From assembly GCA_900557175.1 (NCBI GenBank), contig USSL01000052.1:1-9261 (forward strand): a DNA stretch of 9,261 bases, given 5' to 3'. Under the pieces are notes generated by a model. The model had not been told where the DNA came from and did no database searches. It saw only the letters and a program-made list of their open reading frames with translations. Both the position numbers and the translations under genes were made by a program. The stretch comes from an uncultured Eubacteriales bacterium. Lineage in GTDB: Bacteria > Bacillota > Clostridia > Lachnospirales > Lachnospiraceae. Below, piece after piece: positions 1 to 6,090 of this stretch. Position 1 is the first letter of the stretch. The number at the start of each line of letters is the position of its first letter.

Positions 1-2
1 TT

Positions 3-140
3 CTAGCAAGAGAAGATGAAGTGAAATGCTTGCATTTTCTAATGATTATTATGGATTCATTTTTAGGGCAACACAATCCGTCGAATTATTTTGCGCTTAC
101 TTTACAAGTTCCTCTCCTTTTTCATTTGTTACCTTTTTGA
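3..140 (+). CDS. possible 3' end of a gene entering from the left edge
   Basis: Frame 3 is open from the left edge to a TGA at 138-140 and would encode 45 residues containing AREDEVKCLHFLMIIMDSFL and then QHNPSNYF. I recognise no family. The stretch before position 97 has protein-like composition (charged, then hydrophobic, few low-complexity runs), but this is weak evidence over so few codons. If real, the gene overlaps the 3' end of the leftward lipoprotein gene by 44 bases in convergent orientation. It could equally be chance open frame in non-coding DNA. Confidence 0.2.
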   Translation, partial: LAREDEVKCLHFLMIIMDSFLGQHNPSNYFALTLQVPLLFHLLPF

Positions 141-1131
141 AATTTCCCACTTCCTCAAAAACAACTTCATCTGACTTATAATCTACAATTTTTAGCGTGT
201 TTAAATCTAAATAATAGTTTTTGTCCTTCTCTAACTCTTTAGTCAGATAATCTTTTTTCCCTTTCACATCATATGAAGACACACCGATAATTGCTAAACC
301 TTCGCCATTTATCATGCCCTCTATTGTATCATTTCCTGTAGCAACATTTACTACGTTTTCGCCACTCATTTCAAATAATTGCAAATAAGTAAATCTTTCG
401 TCTTCTTGGAAATAATATCTAAAGAACAGATTTTCCACCCCTGTATAATAACAAACAAGCGGTGACTCACCATCATTATATTCAAAAAGTAAATTTTCGT
501 TTAGATCATAGTAATCGGTAGAGATTGCTACTAAACTTCCGTATGCCTCGCCTTCAAAAAGTTCGTCTCTGTTTTCATATAAATATTTATCACCTAAAAC
601 CCCCGTATATTTTCCTTGTAACTCCTTTGTCACATTTCCTTTTTCGTCGAGAAGAATCTGTTTTCCGTCTTCTTTTTCTGCCAGCCAGCCTATATTTCCT
701 GCGGATACAATATCGGCATATTGACATTCTATCCACTTTTCTCCGTTCAGTTCCAATATTCCCATTTTGCCTTCGAAGTCTGCTCTAAGATACAACTTTT
801 TGTTCATCGTTGTAAAATATAAATAATCATAAATCGGTTCTATAACTACCTCACCACTGCTGTCTACCAAACCATATAGAGCCGTTTCTTCAGACTTGCG
901 TACAATTAAATAACCGTCCCGATAATCTTCAGGAATATAGTCCGTTGTAAAGTGAACGACGTCATCTTCCTTTCCCTCTATTTCCTCAGTTTGCTCTGTT
1001 TCTTCTGTTTCCTCGGTTTCTTTTTGTTTTTCCACCTTTTGTTCCAGTTGGTTATCTGTATTATTCTTTCCACACGCACTTGAAATTGCCATCAATAATA
1101 CTAACCCTGCCAAACCGATTCTTTTCTTCAT
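97..1131 (-). CDS. lipoprotein with WG-type repeats
   Basis: Predicted exported lipoprotein of 344 residues. The N-terminus is a lipoprotein signal: MKKR, a hydrophobic stretch (residues 5-16), then SSAC with the lipidated cysteine at 20. Residues 21-57 form a highly acidic Glu/Thr linker, as expected for a tether between membrane and folded domain. Residues 84-104 (ALYGLVDSSGEVVIEPIYDY) match the WG-repeat pattern, and 120-142 (GKMGILELNGEKWIECQYAD) is a second, weaker copy; such repeats build beta-rich extracellular domains of mostly unknown function. A start 33 bases further upstream (1164) is possible, but it has no ribosome site and would put charged residues before the signal; the ATG at 1131 has GGAGG nine bases upstream. 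It is divergent from an XRE regulator, with an operator inside its promoter, so it is probably that regulator's main target. The ligand or role is unknown. Confidence 0.85.
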   Translation of the reverse strand: MKKRIGLAGLVLLMAISSACGKNNTDNQLEQKVEKQKETEETEETEQTEEIEGKEDDVVHFTTDYIPEDYRDGYLIVRKSEETALYGLVDSSGEVVIEPIYDYLYFTTMNKKLYLRADFEGKMGILELNGEKWIECQYADIVSAGNIGWLAEKEDGKQILLDEKGNVTKELQGKYTGVLGDKYLYENRDELFEGEAYGSLVAISTDYYDLNENLLFEYNDGESPLVCYYTGVENLFFRYYFQEDERFTYLQLFEMSGENVVNVATGNDTIEGMINGEGLAIIGVSSYDVKGKKDYLTKELEKDKNYYLDLNTLKIVDYKSDEVVFEEVGNFKKVTNEKGEELVK

Positions 1132-1140
1132 TTCTTTTTT

Positions 1141-1145
1141 CCTCC
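1141..1145 (-). promoter_or_regulatory. ribosome binding site that fixes the lipoprotein start
   Basis: On the minus strand GGAGG lies nine bases before the ATG at 1131. No comparable site precedes the alternative ATG at 1164, which decides the start in favour of 1131. Confidence 0.8.
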
Positions 1146-1192
1146 ATCTTTTATTTTTCTGCATTCATAATAAGATACTATTTTATAATAAT

Positions 1193-1221
1193 ATATTAGT
1201 AAATATATTTACTAAAGTCAA
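1193..1221 (-). promoter_or_regulatory. promoter of the WG-repeat lipoprotein gene
   Basis: Minus strand: -35 TTGACT (1216-1221), 17-base spacer, -10 TAATAT (1193-1198). Predicted transcript start is near 1186, giving a leader of about 55 bases. The spacer and half of the -10 are occupied by a perfect 20-bp palindrome, so a protein bound there would exclude RNA polymerase. Confidence 0.8.
1196..1215. promoter_or_regulatory. operator 1 (perfect 20-bp palindrome)
   Basis: TTAGTAAATATATTTACTAA is a perfect palindrome containing the core TAGTAAA-TATA-TTTACTA (1197-1214). The same core with a different four-base centre recurs twice in the next 70 bases. It lies between the -35 and -10 of the leftward lipoprotein promoter, a repression geometry. 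The likely ligand is the XRE protein encoded next door (inference). Confidence 0.85.
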
Positions 1222-1239
1222 TAACGCACAACAATATCA

Positions 1240-1257
1240 TAGTAAAAATATTTACTA
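1240..1257. promoter_or_regulatory. operator 2
   Basis: TAGTAAA-AATA-TTTACTA, the second copy of the 7-4-7 inverted repeat. Its centre is 43 bases from operator 1 and 25 bases from operator 3. It lies between the two divergent promoters rather than inside either. Confidence 0.8.
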
Positions 1258-1286
1258 AATCCAATAGTAAACTTCTTTACTATGAT
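1258..1286 (+). promoter_or_regulatory. weak promoter for the XRE gene
   Basis: The -10 candidate TATGAT (1281-1286) matches five of six consensus bases. At 17 bases upstream the -35 position reads AATCCA, a poor match, so the promoter would be weak or need help. The relation of the -10 to operator 3 (a two-base overlap with its end) is the same as that of the lipoprotein -10 to operator 1, which supports this placement. A start near 1293 would leave almost no leader before the ATG at 1298. Confidence 0.45.
1265..1282. promoter_or_regulatory. operator 3
   Basis: TAGTAAA-CTTC-TTTACTA, the third copy of the 7-4-7 inverted repeat. It overlaps the -10 candidate of the XRE gene by two bases, which suggests autoregulation. 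Confidence 0.8.
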
Positions 1287-1297
1287 ATGCTTAGCAA

Positions 1298-1579
1298 ATG
1301 AAAGAAAAAATTTTAACCCATACTTATATATCACGAATAAGAAATTTAAGAGAAGATCATGATAAATCACAACAGGAAATTGCTGATTATTTAGGTACAT
1401 CACAGACGATGTATGCCCGTTATGAGCGAGGTGCCAATGAGATACCTGTCCGTCATATTATCGCATTGTGCAAGTATTATCATGTCAGTGCTGACTATAT
1501 TCTCGGTTTATCTGATATAAAACAACCAATTAATCCCATTAAAAAAATGACGTATGATTTCAAATATCATATTCCATAA
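1298..1579 (+). CDS. small XRE-family transcriptional regulator
   Basis: A 93-residue DNA-binding protein of the HTH_3/XRE (Cro/C1) fold. Residues 11-72 form the five-helix domain; the helix-turn-helix is about 24-45 (KSQQEIADYLGTSQTMYARYERG), followed by the typical IALCKYYHVSADYILGLSD end. There is no ligand-binding or oligomerisation domain, only a 20-residue basic tail, so it should work as a simple dimeric repressor. Three copies of an 18-bp inverted repeat lie in the 83 bases upstream, covering its own start region and the divergent lipoprotein promoter, so it most likely controls both. The ATG has no Shine-Dalgarno sequence, and no later Met, TTG or GTG start would keep the first helix, so translation may be leaderless or poor. 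A terminator hairpin lies 19 bases after the stop, so the gene is monocistronic. Confidence 0.93.
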   Translation: MKEKILTHTYISRIRNLREDHDKSQQEIADYLGTSQTMYARYERGANEIPVRHIIALCKYYHVSADYILGLSDIKQPINPIKKMTYDFKYHIP

Positions 1580-1597
1580 TATATTTAGACAATAAAA

Positions 1598-1642
1598 AAA
1601 ATAGCTAAGCGCACGCCTAAACGATTTTGGCTTAGCTATTTT
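1598..1642. terminator. bidirectional intrinsic terminator
   Basis: A perfect 13-bp stem: AAAATAGCTAAGC (1598-1610) with GCTTAGCTATTTT (1630-1642). It is followed on the minus strand by a run of eight T and on the plus strand by a shorter T run. It lies between the rightward XRE gene (stop at 1579) and the leftward gene ending at 1656, so it can serve both. The 19-base loop contains a possible small inner hairpin. Confidence 0.85.
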
Positions 1643-1655
1643 CTATCGCTTAAAT

Positions 1656-2051
1656 TTATCTGTAAACTATCAAGCTTTCCGCTAAATTTATTAAATCTTT
1701 TATTTGCATAATGACAAAATATACTTTTCTGCGAGTTATCATTTCTGCCCCATTTACCTTATATCTCCCACATATGAGATAAACTTTATATAGTCTTTTT
1801 ACAAACAGCTTATTTTTCCCAAGCAACTGTTCCCTTTCACATATTTTTATGTTTACTGATATGTTGTCCAAAGTATATCCAATGCCATACTCATGCTGAA
1901 TTATCATTTTTACAATCTCATTCATAACCTTGTCTGCTTTCTGCAAAGCCGCTTGAAACTTTCCTTTCTGCATCTCCTGATAAGCTTCATCCAGCTGATA
2001 TCGAAACAGCTTAATTTTCTTTAATTCTGTTATATTTTTCTTCGACTGCAT
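1656..2051 (-). CDS. 131-aa helical protein of unknown function, possibly HEPN-like
   Basis: I do not recognise the family with confidence. The protein is basic and predicted almost wholly helical, with no signal peptide or membrane segment. Residues 20-50 (LDEAYQEMQKGKFQAALQKA and on) and 60-75 read like the first helices of HEPN/DUF4145-type domains. The last part (81-128) has the spacing of their final two helices. Where an active HEPN ribonuclease carries R-N-x-x-x-H, this protein shows R-Y-K-V-N (residues 96-100), so if it is HEPN-like it is probably not catalytic. The start is supported by GAAAGGA ten bases upstream (2062-2068). The gene has its own terminator and stands alone, convergent with the XRE gene. 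AT-rich like its neighbours. Confidence 0.75.
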   Translation of the reverse strand: MQSKKNITELKKIKLFRYQLDEAYQEMQKGKFQAALQKADKVMNEIVKMIIQHEYGIGYTLDNISVNIKICEREQLLGKNKLFVKRLYKVYLICGRYKVNGAEMITRRKVYFVIMQIKDLINLAESLIVYR

Positions 2052-2082
2052 ATTTTTACAATCCTTTCAAAAATTTTTTCAC

Positions 2083-2097
2083 ACATTCGATGAATGT
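2083..2097. repeat. short palindrome upstream of the 131-aa gene
   Basis: ACATTC-GAT-GAATGT is a perfect 6-3-6 inverted repeat 32 bases upstream of the start codon at 2051. It could be an operator or a leader hairpin; chance is also possible at this size. I found no convincing -35/-10 pair in the stretch 2052-2160. Confidence 0.35.
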
Positions 2098-2162
2098 ATT
2101 CTTTTCTATTTCCATAAAAGACCATATAAATTTCGCGAATCAAAAATCTGTCTGCAAAAAGA

Positions 2163-2193
2163 AAAAGGCCTCACTTATTCAGCAAAACCTTTT
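2163..2193 (-). terminator. probable terminator after the NADAR gene
   Basis: On the minus strand AAAAGG (2188-2193) pairs with CCTTTT (2163-2168). The stem can be extended inward with G-U pairs around a nine-base loop, and it is followed by TTTTTCTTTTT-like sequence. It lies 20 bases after the NADAR stop codon. The stem is weak, so leakage into the next gene is conceivable. Confidence 0.55.
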
Positions 2194-2212
2194 ATCTGTT
2201 ATAACCATATTT

Positions 2213-2692
2213 TTAACTATTTATTTTTTCTCTCACCATCATCAGCGCATATCCAAGTAAATTCTGACCTTTCCACTTTGACCTGTCAAATCTGTCCGCA
2301 TCTTTCATAGATAGTCCGATACCCCAGATCCGGTCTTTAACTGCACATTCCGCTAAAACGGCATTTTGAGTATTTAAAAGCATTGCTCTTAAATTATCAT
2401 TCTGCATAAACTTCGCTAACAATCCATTATATACAATAATTTGTCGGACACCATTCCAATGATGGTCATTATATCTCTCTACAAGACGTCCAAGCTGCTT
2501 GATATGAGAAACATCATCTTCTGCCAATATTTGTGCTGCCATATCGCTGTCCTTAAAACAAATTGCCTTTTGGTACATCATAAACTGTTCCATTGAAGAA
2601 TAATTTATATTATCTACCCTAAAACAAGATGGATACCAGTTACTCAGATACCCATTTTCTTCATCAGGATTATGAAAACATATAATCCCCAT
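2213..2692 (-). CDS. NADAR-family (YbiA-like) N-glycosidase
   Basis: A 159-residue, single-domain protein, matching the roughly 160 residues of E. coli YbiA. Conserved blocks in order: FHNPDEENGYLSNWYPSCF (6-24), YSSMEQFMMYQKA (31-43), IKQLGR (64-69), KFMQN (94-98), LLNTQNAVLAEC (105-116), DRIWGIG (120-126), and W-K-G-Q-N-L-L-G-Y-A-L-M (140-151). Known NADAR members cleave N-glycosidic bonds: YbiA/RibX-type enzymes act on riboflavin-pathway intermediates. Others remove ADP-ribose from guanine in DNA and serve as antitoxins to DarT-like toxins. Which substrate applies here cannot be read from sequence. The ATG at 2692 overlaps the preceding stop as TGATG, and a GGTGA site lies just upstream, so translation is coupled to the 152-aa gene; an in-frame GTG one codon earlier is an alternative. 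No ADP-ribosyltransferase toxin is visible nearby. Confidence 0.92.
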   Translation of the reverse strand: MGIICFHNPDEENGYLSNWYPSCFRVDNINYSSMEQFMMYQKAICFKDSDMAAQILAEDDVSHIKQLGRLVERYNDHHWNGVRQIIVYNGLLAKFMQNDNLRAMLLNTQNAVLAECAVKDRIWGIGLSMKDADRFDRSKWKGQNLLGYALMMVREKINS

Positions 2693-3150
2693 CACATTTC
2701 ACCAACTTTTTTTACTGCAAGATCTAATTCCAAATCATGAAGCCCATAATATGCTTTCATTAAAAAATCTAATGGAATCCTATTCACAACTTCTTTACTC
2801 GAAATATTATAATACCATTGATAATATGCATAAAATTCACCAATCCAATCCGGCATAAAACCATCGAGCGCCTTTCCTGATTTCAATACATATTTTTCAT
2901 TCTCCGAAAAATATCTCCACAATTCTTTTGCGTCCATAGTATTTACATATGCCTTTGCTTCATCAATACTTTTTCTTGTTTTACTTGCCATATAAGTATT
3001 TATAAAATCTTTTGTATCTTTATCAGGAAATGTCTGCGCTACAAAATCAAAAAGCTTTCCCTGATTTTCCACAACATCGTCTAAATAAACATCTGAATAT
3101 GCTCGCATTATCATCACATCATTATTTTTCATAAACTCCATACCTGTCAC
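2692..3150 (-). CDS. uncharacterised 152-aa protein coupled to the NADAR gene
   Basis: I cannot assign a function. The protein is soluble and mainly helical. Recognisable stretches are MRAYSDVYLDDVVENQG near the N-terminus and PDWIGEFYAYYQWYYNIS in the second half, ending in LHDLELDLAVKKVG. From memory, similar RAYS-YLDD / W-YYQWY proteins recur as small uncharacterised genes in clostridial accessory regions; this is unverified. The drawn start is GTG (3150) with GGGGA six bases upstream; ATG at 3141 (GGTGA upstream) and ATG at 3132 are alternatives. It begins 13 bases after the ATPase stop and ends in a TGATG overlap with the NADAR gene, so it sits in one transcription unit with both. Its GC content is clearly lower than that of the ATPase gene: bases 2701-2760 are about 32% GC against about 53% for 3601-3660. 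Confidence 0.8.
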   Translation of the reverse strand: MTGMEFMKNNDVMIMRAYSDVYLDDVVENQGKLFDFVAQTFPDKDTKDFINTYMASKTRKSIDEAKAYVNTMDAKELWRYFSENEKYVLKSGKALDGFMPDWIGEFYAYYQWYYNISSKEVVNRIPLDFLMKAYYGLHDLELDLAVKKVGEM

Positions 3151-3163
3151 CGCAGATCCCCGC

Positions 3164-4924
3164 CTACAATTCTATATAATTATAATCGTACCCCAGTTCC
3201 TCCAGCAGATCGGCTTCCCGCCGATGGCATGTGAAGAAAATAATCTGTCCTTTATAATTTTTCACAAGCCAGTCTATAAGATTCCTAAGGCGCTCATCAT
3301 CATAGAAGGCAAAAGCATCATCTAAAATCAGCGGCATACTTTCCTCGCCGAACATTATCTTTGCCGCACAAAGGCGCAGTGCAAAATAAAGCTGGTCTAT
3401 CGTCCCGGCGCTCAGACGCTCCATTGGAAGCTGCTCTTTCAGATTGTCCATGCGAATGTTAAGTTTTTCATCAATATGAAAAGCACGTCCGCTGTCACTG
3501 CCCAAAATATGCCGGAATATATCTTCTGCCTCATCATTCATTCGGCTTCCGAAGGTTTCATGAATCTCACCGGATACTTCCTCGATCACTTGCTTTGCAA
3601 GCGACAGTGCGCGAAGCTCACTTTCATATTTCCCGGCACGTTCTTTAATCTCCGCCGAAGCTTCCTTCAGTGCCTCAAGCTTTGCTGCAAGCTCGTCGCG
3701 GCTCTCCTGCTCATACAAAAGCTTCTCTTTTTTGCGAATAAGCTTCTCTTTTTCCGAAACAAGCCCGTTAAAAATGCTGACGGCACGCTCATATTGTCCG
3801 GCACCCATCATATCTTTGCCATACTTTTTAATATACGGTGCGAGACGGCTTGAAATCGCCTTAAGCTGTCCGCTCAAATCAGCCTCATCCATTCCCGGAT
3901 GATATTCAGGCTTTTTAAAAGAAGTTTTTGCAAGACTAAAAAAAGCACCAATCAGTAAAAGCCCTGTCAAAACTTTCAAAAAAAGAACATCCAGCCGAAA
4001 TCCAAGCTGCAATGCCATCAAAAGCACCGCCGCCGCAGTCAGCCCCAAAAATGCGCGAAACCAAAGCTGATGTGCAAAATAATGCTCTGTCCTGTTTCTT
4101 TCTGTCTGATTTTTCTGCTTTTCCTCATGAAGCATACGCGAAGTCATCTGGTACTGTTCCAAAAGACCACGCCCCTCCATCCGCTCTTTGCGCTCACAAC
4201 TCTGAAAATGTTTCATATCCTCCCGGCATTCCAAAAGCTTCGCCTCAAGTAAGCGTTCATCACGCTCAAGTGCTGCAATATGTTCATCAATTGCCCCCTT
4301 CTCAGAAAGTGCCTGTTCGGTCTTTTCAATCTGTTCCCTGATGTCAATCGCTCTATTGCCGTTAATCTGACGTTTAATCTGACGCTCACGTCCGGAAAGC
4401 TGCAAAAGCGCCGCACCAATATCGACCGACTCATTCTTTCCCATAGACATGTTGGCAATATATGTCTGAAGCACCGAGGAAAAGCCGTCCTCAATACGGC
4501 TCTCCTGCTGCCGTACACTGACTGTATTCTTAAAATTCGCCTCATTAAGACCGGCAACCAGACTGTCTATCTGCTCATTTTCAAGAAAAAGCTGCTTTCC
4601 CGACGTCTCATCAAAGATACGGAAAACCTCATCTTCCTTATAAAAATTCCGGTAGAGGCGGTAAGTATGTCCTTTATGCTCAATGACCATCAGCCCTTCA
4701 TAGCACTGACCATTTTCCCACGGCTTATACCTCGTATAATCATCCTTTGCGGCGCCTTTGCCCCTGCCCCGTTTAAGTCCAAAAAACATCCCGTGGATAA
4801 ACCGGTGCATCGTTGATTTTCCGGCTTCATTGCCGCCATAGATAACATTCACCCGCGGGCCAAGCTCAGTCTGTCTGTGATGAAATTTTCCAAAGCCTAT
4901 CAAATCCAGTGATTTTATAATCAT
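3164..4924 (-). CDS. small SbcC/YhaN-like ATPase with a membrane hairpin
   Basis: A 586-residue SMC/Rad50-type ATPase. The N-terminal half-domain holds Walker A (GGNEAGKST, 30-38) and a Q-rich VSVRQQES stretch (135-142). The C-terminal half holds the ABC signature (LSAGTIDQLYFALRL, 504-518), Walker B (PLILDDAF, 531-538), D-loop region (540-546) and a switch histidine (H567). Coiled coils at about 195-280 and 345-450 join them. Instead of a Zn hook (no CxxC) the apex has two hydrophobic segments, about 289-307 and 313-333, with FKK after the second, a membrane hairpin. B. subtilis YhaN is, from memory, similar but much larger (over 900 residues), so this is a short version. SbcC-type ATPases drive the partner nuclease on DNA ends; the membrane hairpin suggests the complex works at the membrane (inference). 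The ATG has GGAG nine or ten bases upstream and starts 15 bases after the nuclease stop. Confidence 0.92.
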   Translation of the reverse strand: MIIKSLDLIGFGKFHHRQTELGPRVNVIYGGNEAGKSTMHRFIHGMFFGLKRGRGKGAAKDDYTRYKPWENGQCYEGLMVIEHKGHTYRLYRNFYKEDEVFRIFDETSGKQLFLENEQIDSLVAGLNEANFKNTVSVRQQESRIEDGFSSVLQTYIANMSMGKNESVDIGAALLQLSGRERQIKRQINGNRAIDIREQIEKTEQALSEKGAIDEHIAALERDERLLEAKLLECREDMKHFQSCERKERMEGRGLLEQYQMTSRMLHEEKQKNQTERNRTEHYFAHQLWFRAFLGLTAAAVLLMALQLGFRLDVLFLKVLTGLLLIGAFFSLAKTSFKKPEYHPGMDEADLSGQLKAISSRLAPYIKKYGKDMMGAGQYERAVSIFNGLVSEKEKLIRKKEKLLYEQESRDELAAKLEALKEASAEIKERAGKYESELRALSLAKQVIEEVSGEIHETFGSRMNDEAEDIFRHILGSDSGRAFHIDEKLNIRMDNLKEQLPMERLSAGTIDQLYFALRLCAAKIMFGEESMPLILDDAFAFYDDERLRNLIDWLVKNYKGQIIFFTCHRREADLLEELGYDYNYIEL

Positions 4925-4939
4925 CTTCTATTCTCTCCG

Positions 4940-5989
4940 TCACTTTAATTTAAGCAAAGCCTGTATGCCATAATACAGCGCTTTTTCTCTGACATCCTCA
5001 TGTGCTTCAAGACTTCTTACATGCTCAATATATTTTCCGATAATGTTATCCTTATTCTGAGCATATAAAAGATCAAAATCATAATCCGGCACTGTGTTGT
5101 CCTCAATCTCCACAATCCGGCCAAGCCGCTCTAAAAGCCTGTAATCAGGCTCAACCTCCGGCGCAAGAAAACCGCCTAAAATAAGCTTATAGATGTTGTC
5201 CCTGCCGCGGCGCTCTATCTCATCCCTGACAATATCTGCCGCCATTGCCCATGGCATCTTACTGTCCATACGCACCGGAAGATGGATGTACTCACGCTTT
5301 GCAGACGGTATAAACTGAATGTGCATCGCCCCGTCCTCAAAAACACCTTCCACATAGCCGTGGCTTCCTGTATCATTCCTGTCAATCGGCTCAAGCGCCC
5401 CTGAATAAGCCGCCGCATCGGCCTTCAAAATCTCAGGCTTGTGAATATGTCCAAAGGCAACATAATCAAAGCCGGCATCAAAAAGTCCACGGCCAACCGG
5501 GATATGCTTATCATCGCCGCCATGAGCAAGAAGTATATGACATCCCGGCTTATTTGCCGGACGCGCCTTATCATAAAGCGGCTCTGTAATCTCATAATGC
5601 TCATAACTGAGTCCGTAAATATACGTCTGCTTGTCCTCAAAATAAAGACATGACAGCTTCTGATTCTTAAAAAGATAAACATTATCCGCCCACTTAAAAT
5701 CTCTGTAGTATGAATTTGCCCCGATATAATCATGATTTCCTGCAATCATCACAACTCTCGTCGGATAAAGCTTCTCAAACCTGTAGTTTACTTCCTTAAG
5801 TTCACGCTTTAACGGCTGTCTGTGAAATAAATCGCCTGCAATAAAAAGAAAATCTGCCTGTCTCTGAGCGGCTGTCTCAAGCACCCTGTCAAAGCTGTCC
5901 CATATTTCCTGTGCCCGCTCATCCTCCCAGAAAAGGCCCTTATCCGGCCTCGCTCCAAGATGAACATCCGCTATATGAATAAATCGCAC
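4940..5989 (-). CDS. SbcD/YhaO-like DNA repair metallophosphoesterase
   Basis: A 349-residue calcineurin-like phosphoesterase of the SbcD/Mre11/YhaO type. All metal-binding motifs are present: DVH (D8, H10), GDLFH (D53), GNHD (N85, H86), HGG (H156) and GHIHKPE (H181, H183). The region after about 200 contains the family's capping beta domain and a helical C-terminus (about 315-349) expected to dock on the ATPase coiled coil. The expected activity is Mn-dependent exo/endonuclease on DNA ends or hairpins with the ATPase encoded next. The start is GTG at 5989; AGGAGG (5997-6002) seven bases upstream makes this start firm. It is the first gene of the leftward cluster, about 95 bases downstream of a predicted promoter with a LexA-type box, which suggests damage-inducible expression. 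Length is near that of SbcD/YhaO (about 350-410 residues). Confidence 0.93.
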   Translation of the reverse strand: MRFIHIADVHLGARPDKGLFWEDERAQEIWDSFDRVLETAAQRQADFLFIAGDLFHRQPLKRELKEVNYRFEKLYPTRVVMIAGNHDYIGANSYYRDFKWADNVYLFKNQKLSCLYFEDKQTYIYGLSYEHYEITEPLYDKARPANKPGCHILLAHGGDDKHIPVGRGLFDAGFDYVAFGHIHKPEILKADAAAYSGALEPIDRNDTGSHGYVEGVFEDGAMHIQFIPSAKREYIHLPVRMDSKMPWAMAADIVRDEIERRGRDNIYKLILGGFLAPEVEPDYRLLERLGRIVEIEDNTVPDYDFDLLYAQNKDNIIGKYIEHVRSLEAHEDVREKALYYGIQALLKLK

Positions 5990-5996
5990 ACCGCCG

Positions 5997-6002
5997 CCTC
6001 CT
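5997..6002 (-). promoter_or_regulatory. strong ribosome binding site deciding a GTG start
   Basis: On the minus strand AGGAGG lies seven bases before the GTG at 5989. This perfect site supports the non-ATG start of the phosphoesterase. Confidence 0.85.
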
Positions 6003-6090
6003 ATCCTGTATCACTTATCTGTACATACCTTTGTGCTTAGTATTTACTGTACTCATTTCCGTATTGCGTCTGTCTGCTCCATATATTGCC

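Noticed and set aside
24..40. Short hairpin GAAATGC-TT-GCATTTTC as terminator of the lipoprotein gene
   Set aside because: The loop is too small and no T run follows on the minus strand; no terminator for this gene is supported within the window.
1218..1403. 61-codon leftward open frame across the operators and XRE gene start
   Set aside because: It overlaps the operator array and the HTH-coding region and has low-complexity AT-rich composition; a shadow frame.
2213..3150. A classical DarT-NADAR toxin-antitoxin pair
   Set aside because: The partner of NADAR shows no ADP-ribosyltransferase motifs that I can see, so only the NADAR half of that system is supported.
4280..4816. 178-codon rightward open frame antisense to the ATPase gene
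   Set aside because: It lies wholly within a clearly coding gene on the other strand, has no family resemblance, and is explained by codon structure of that gene.
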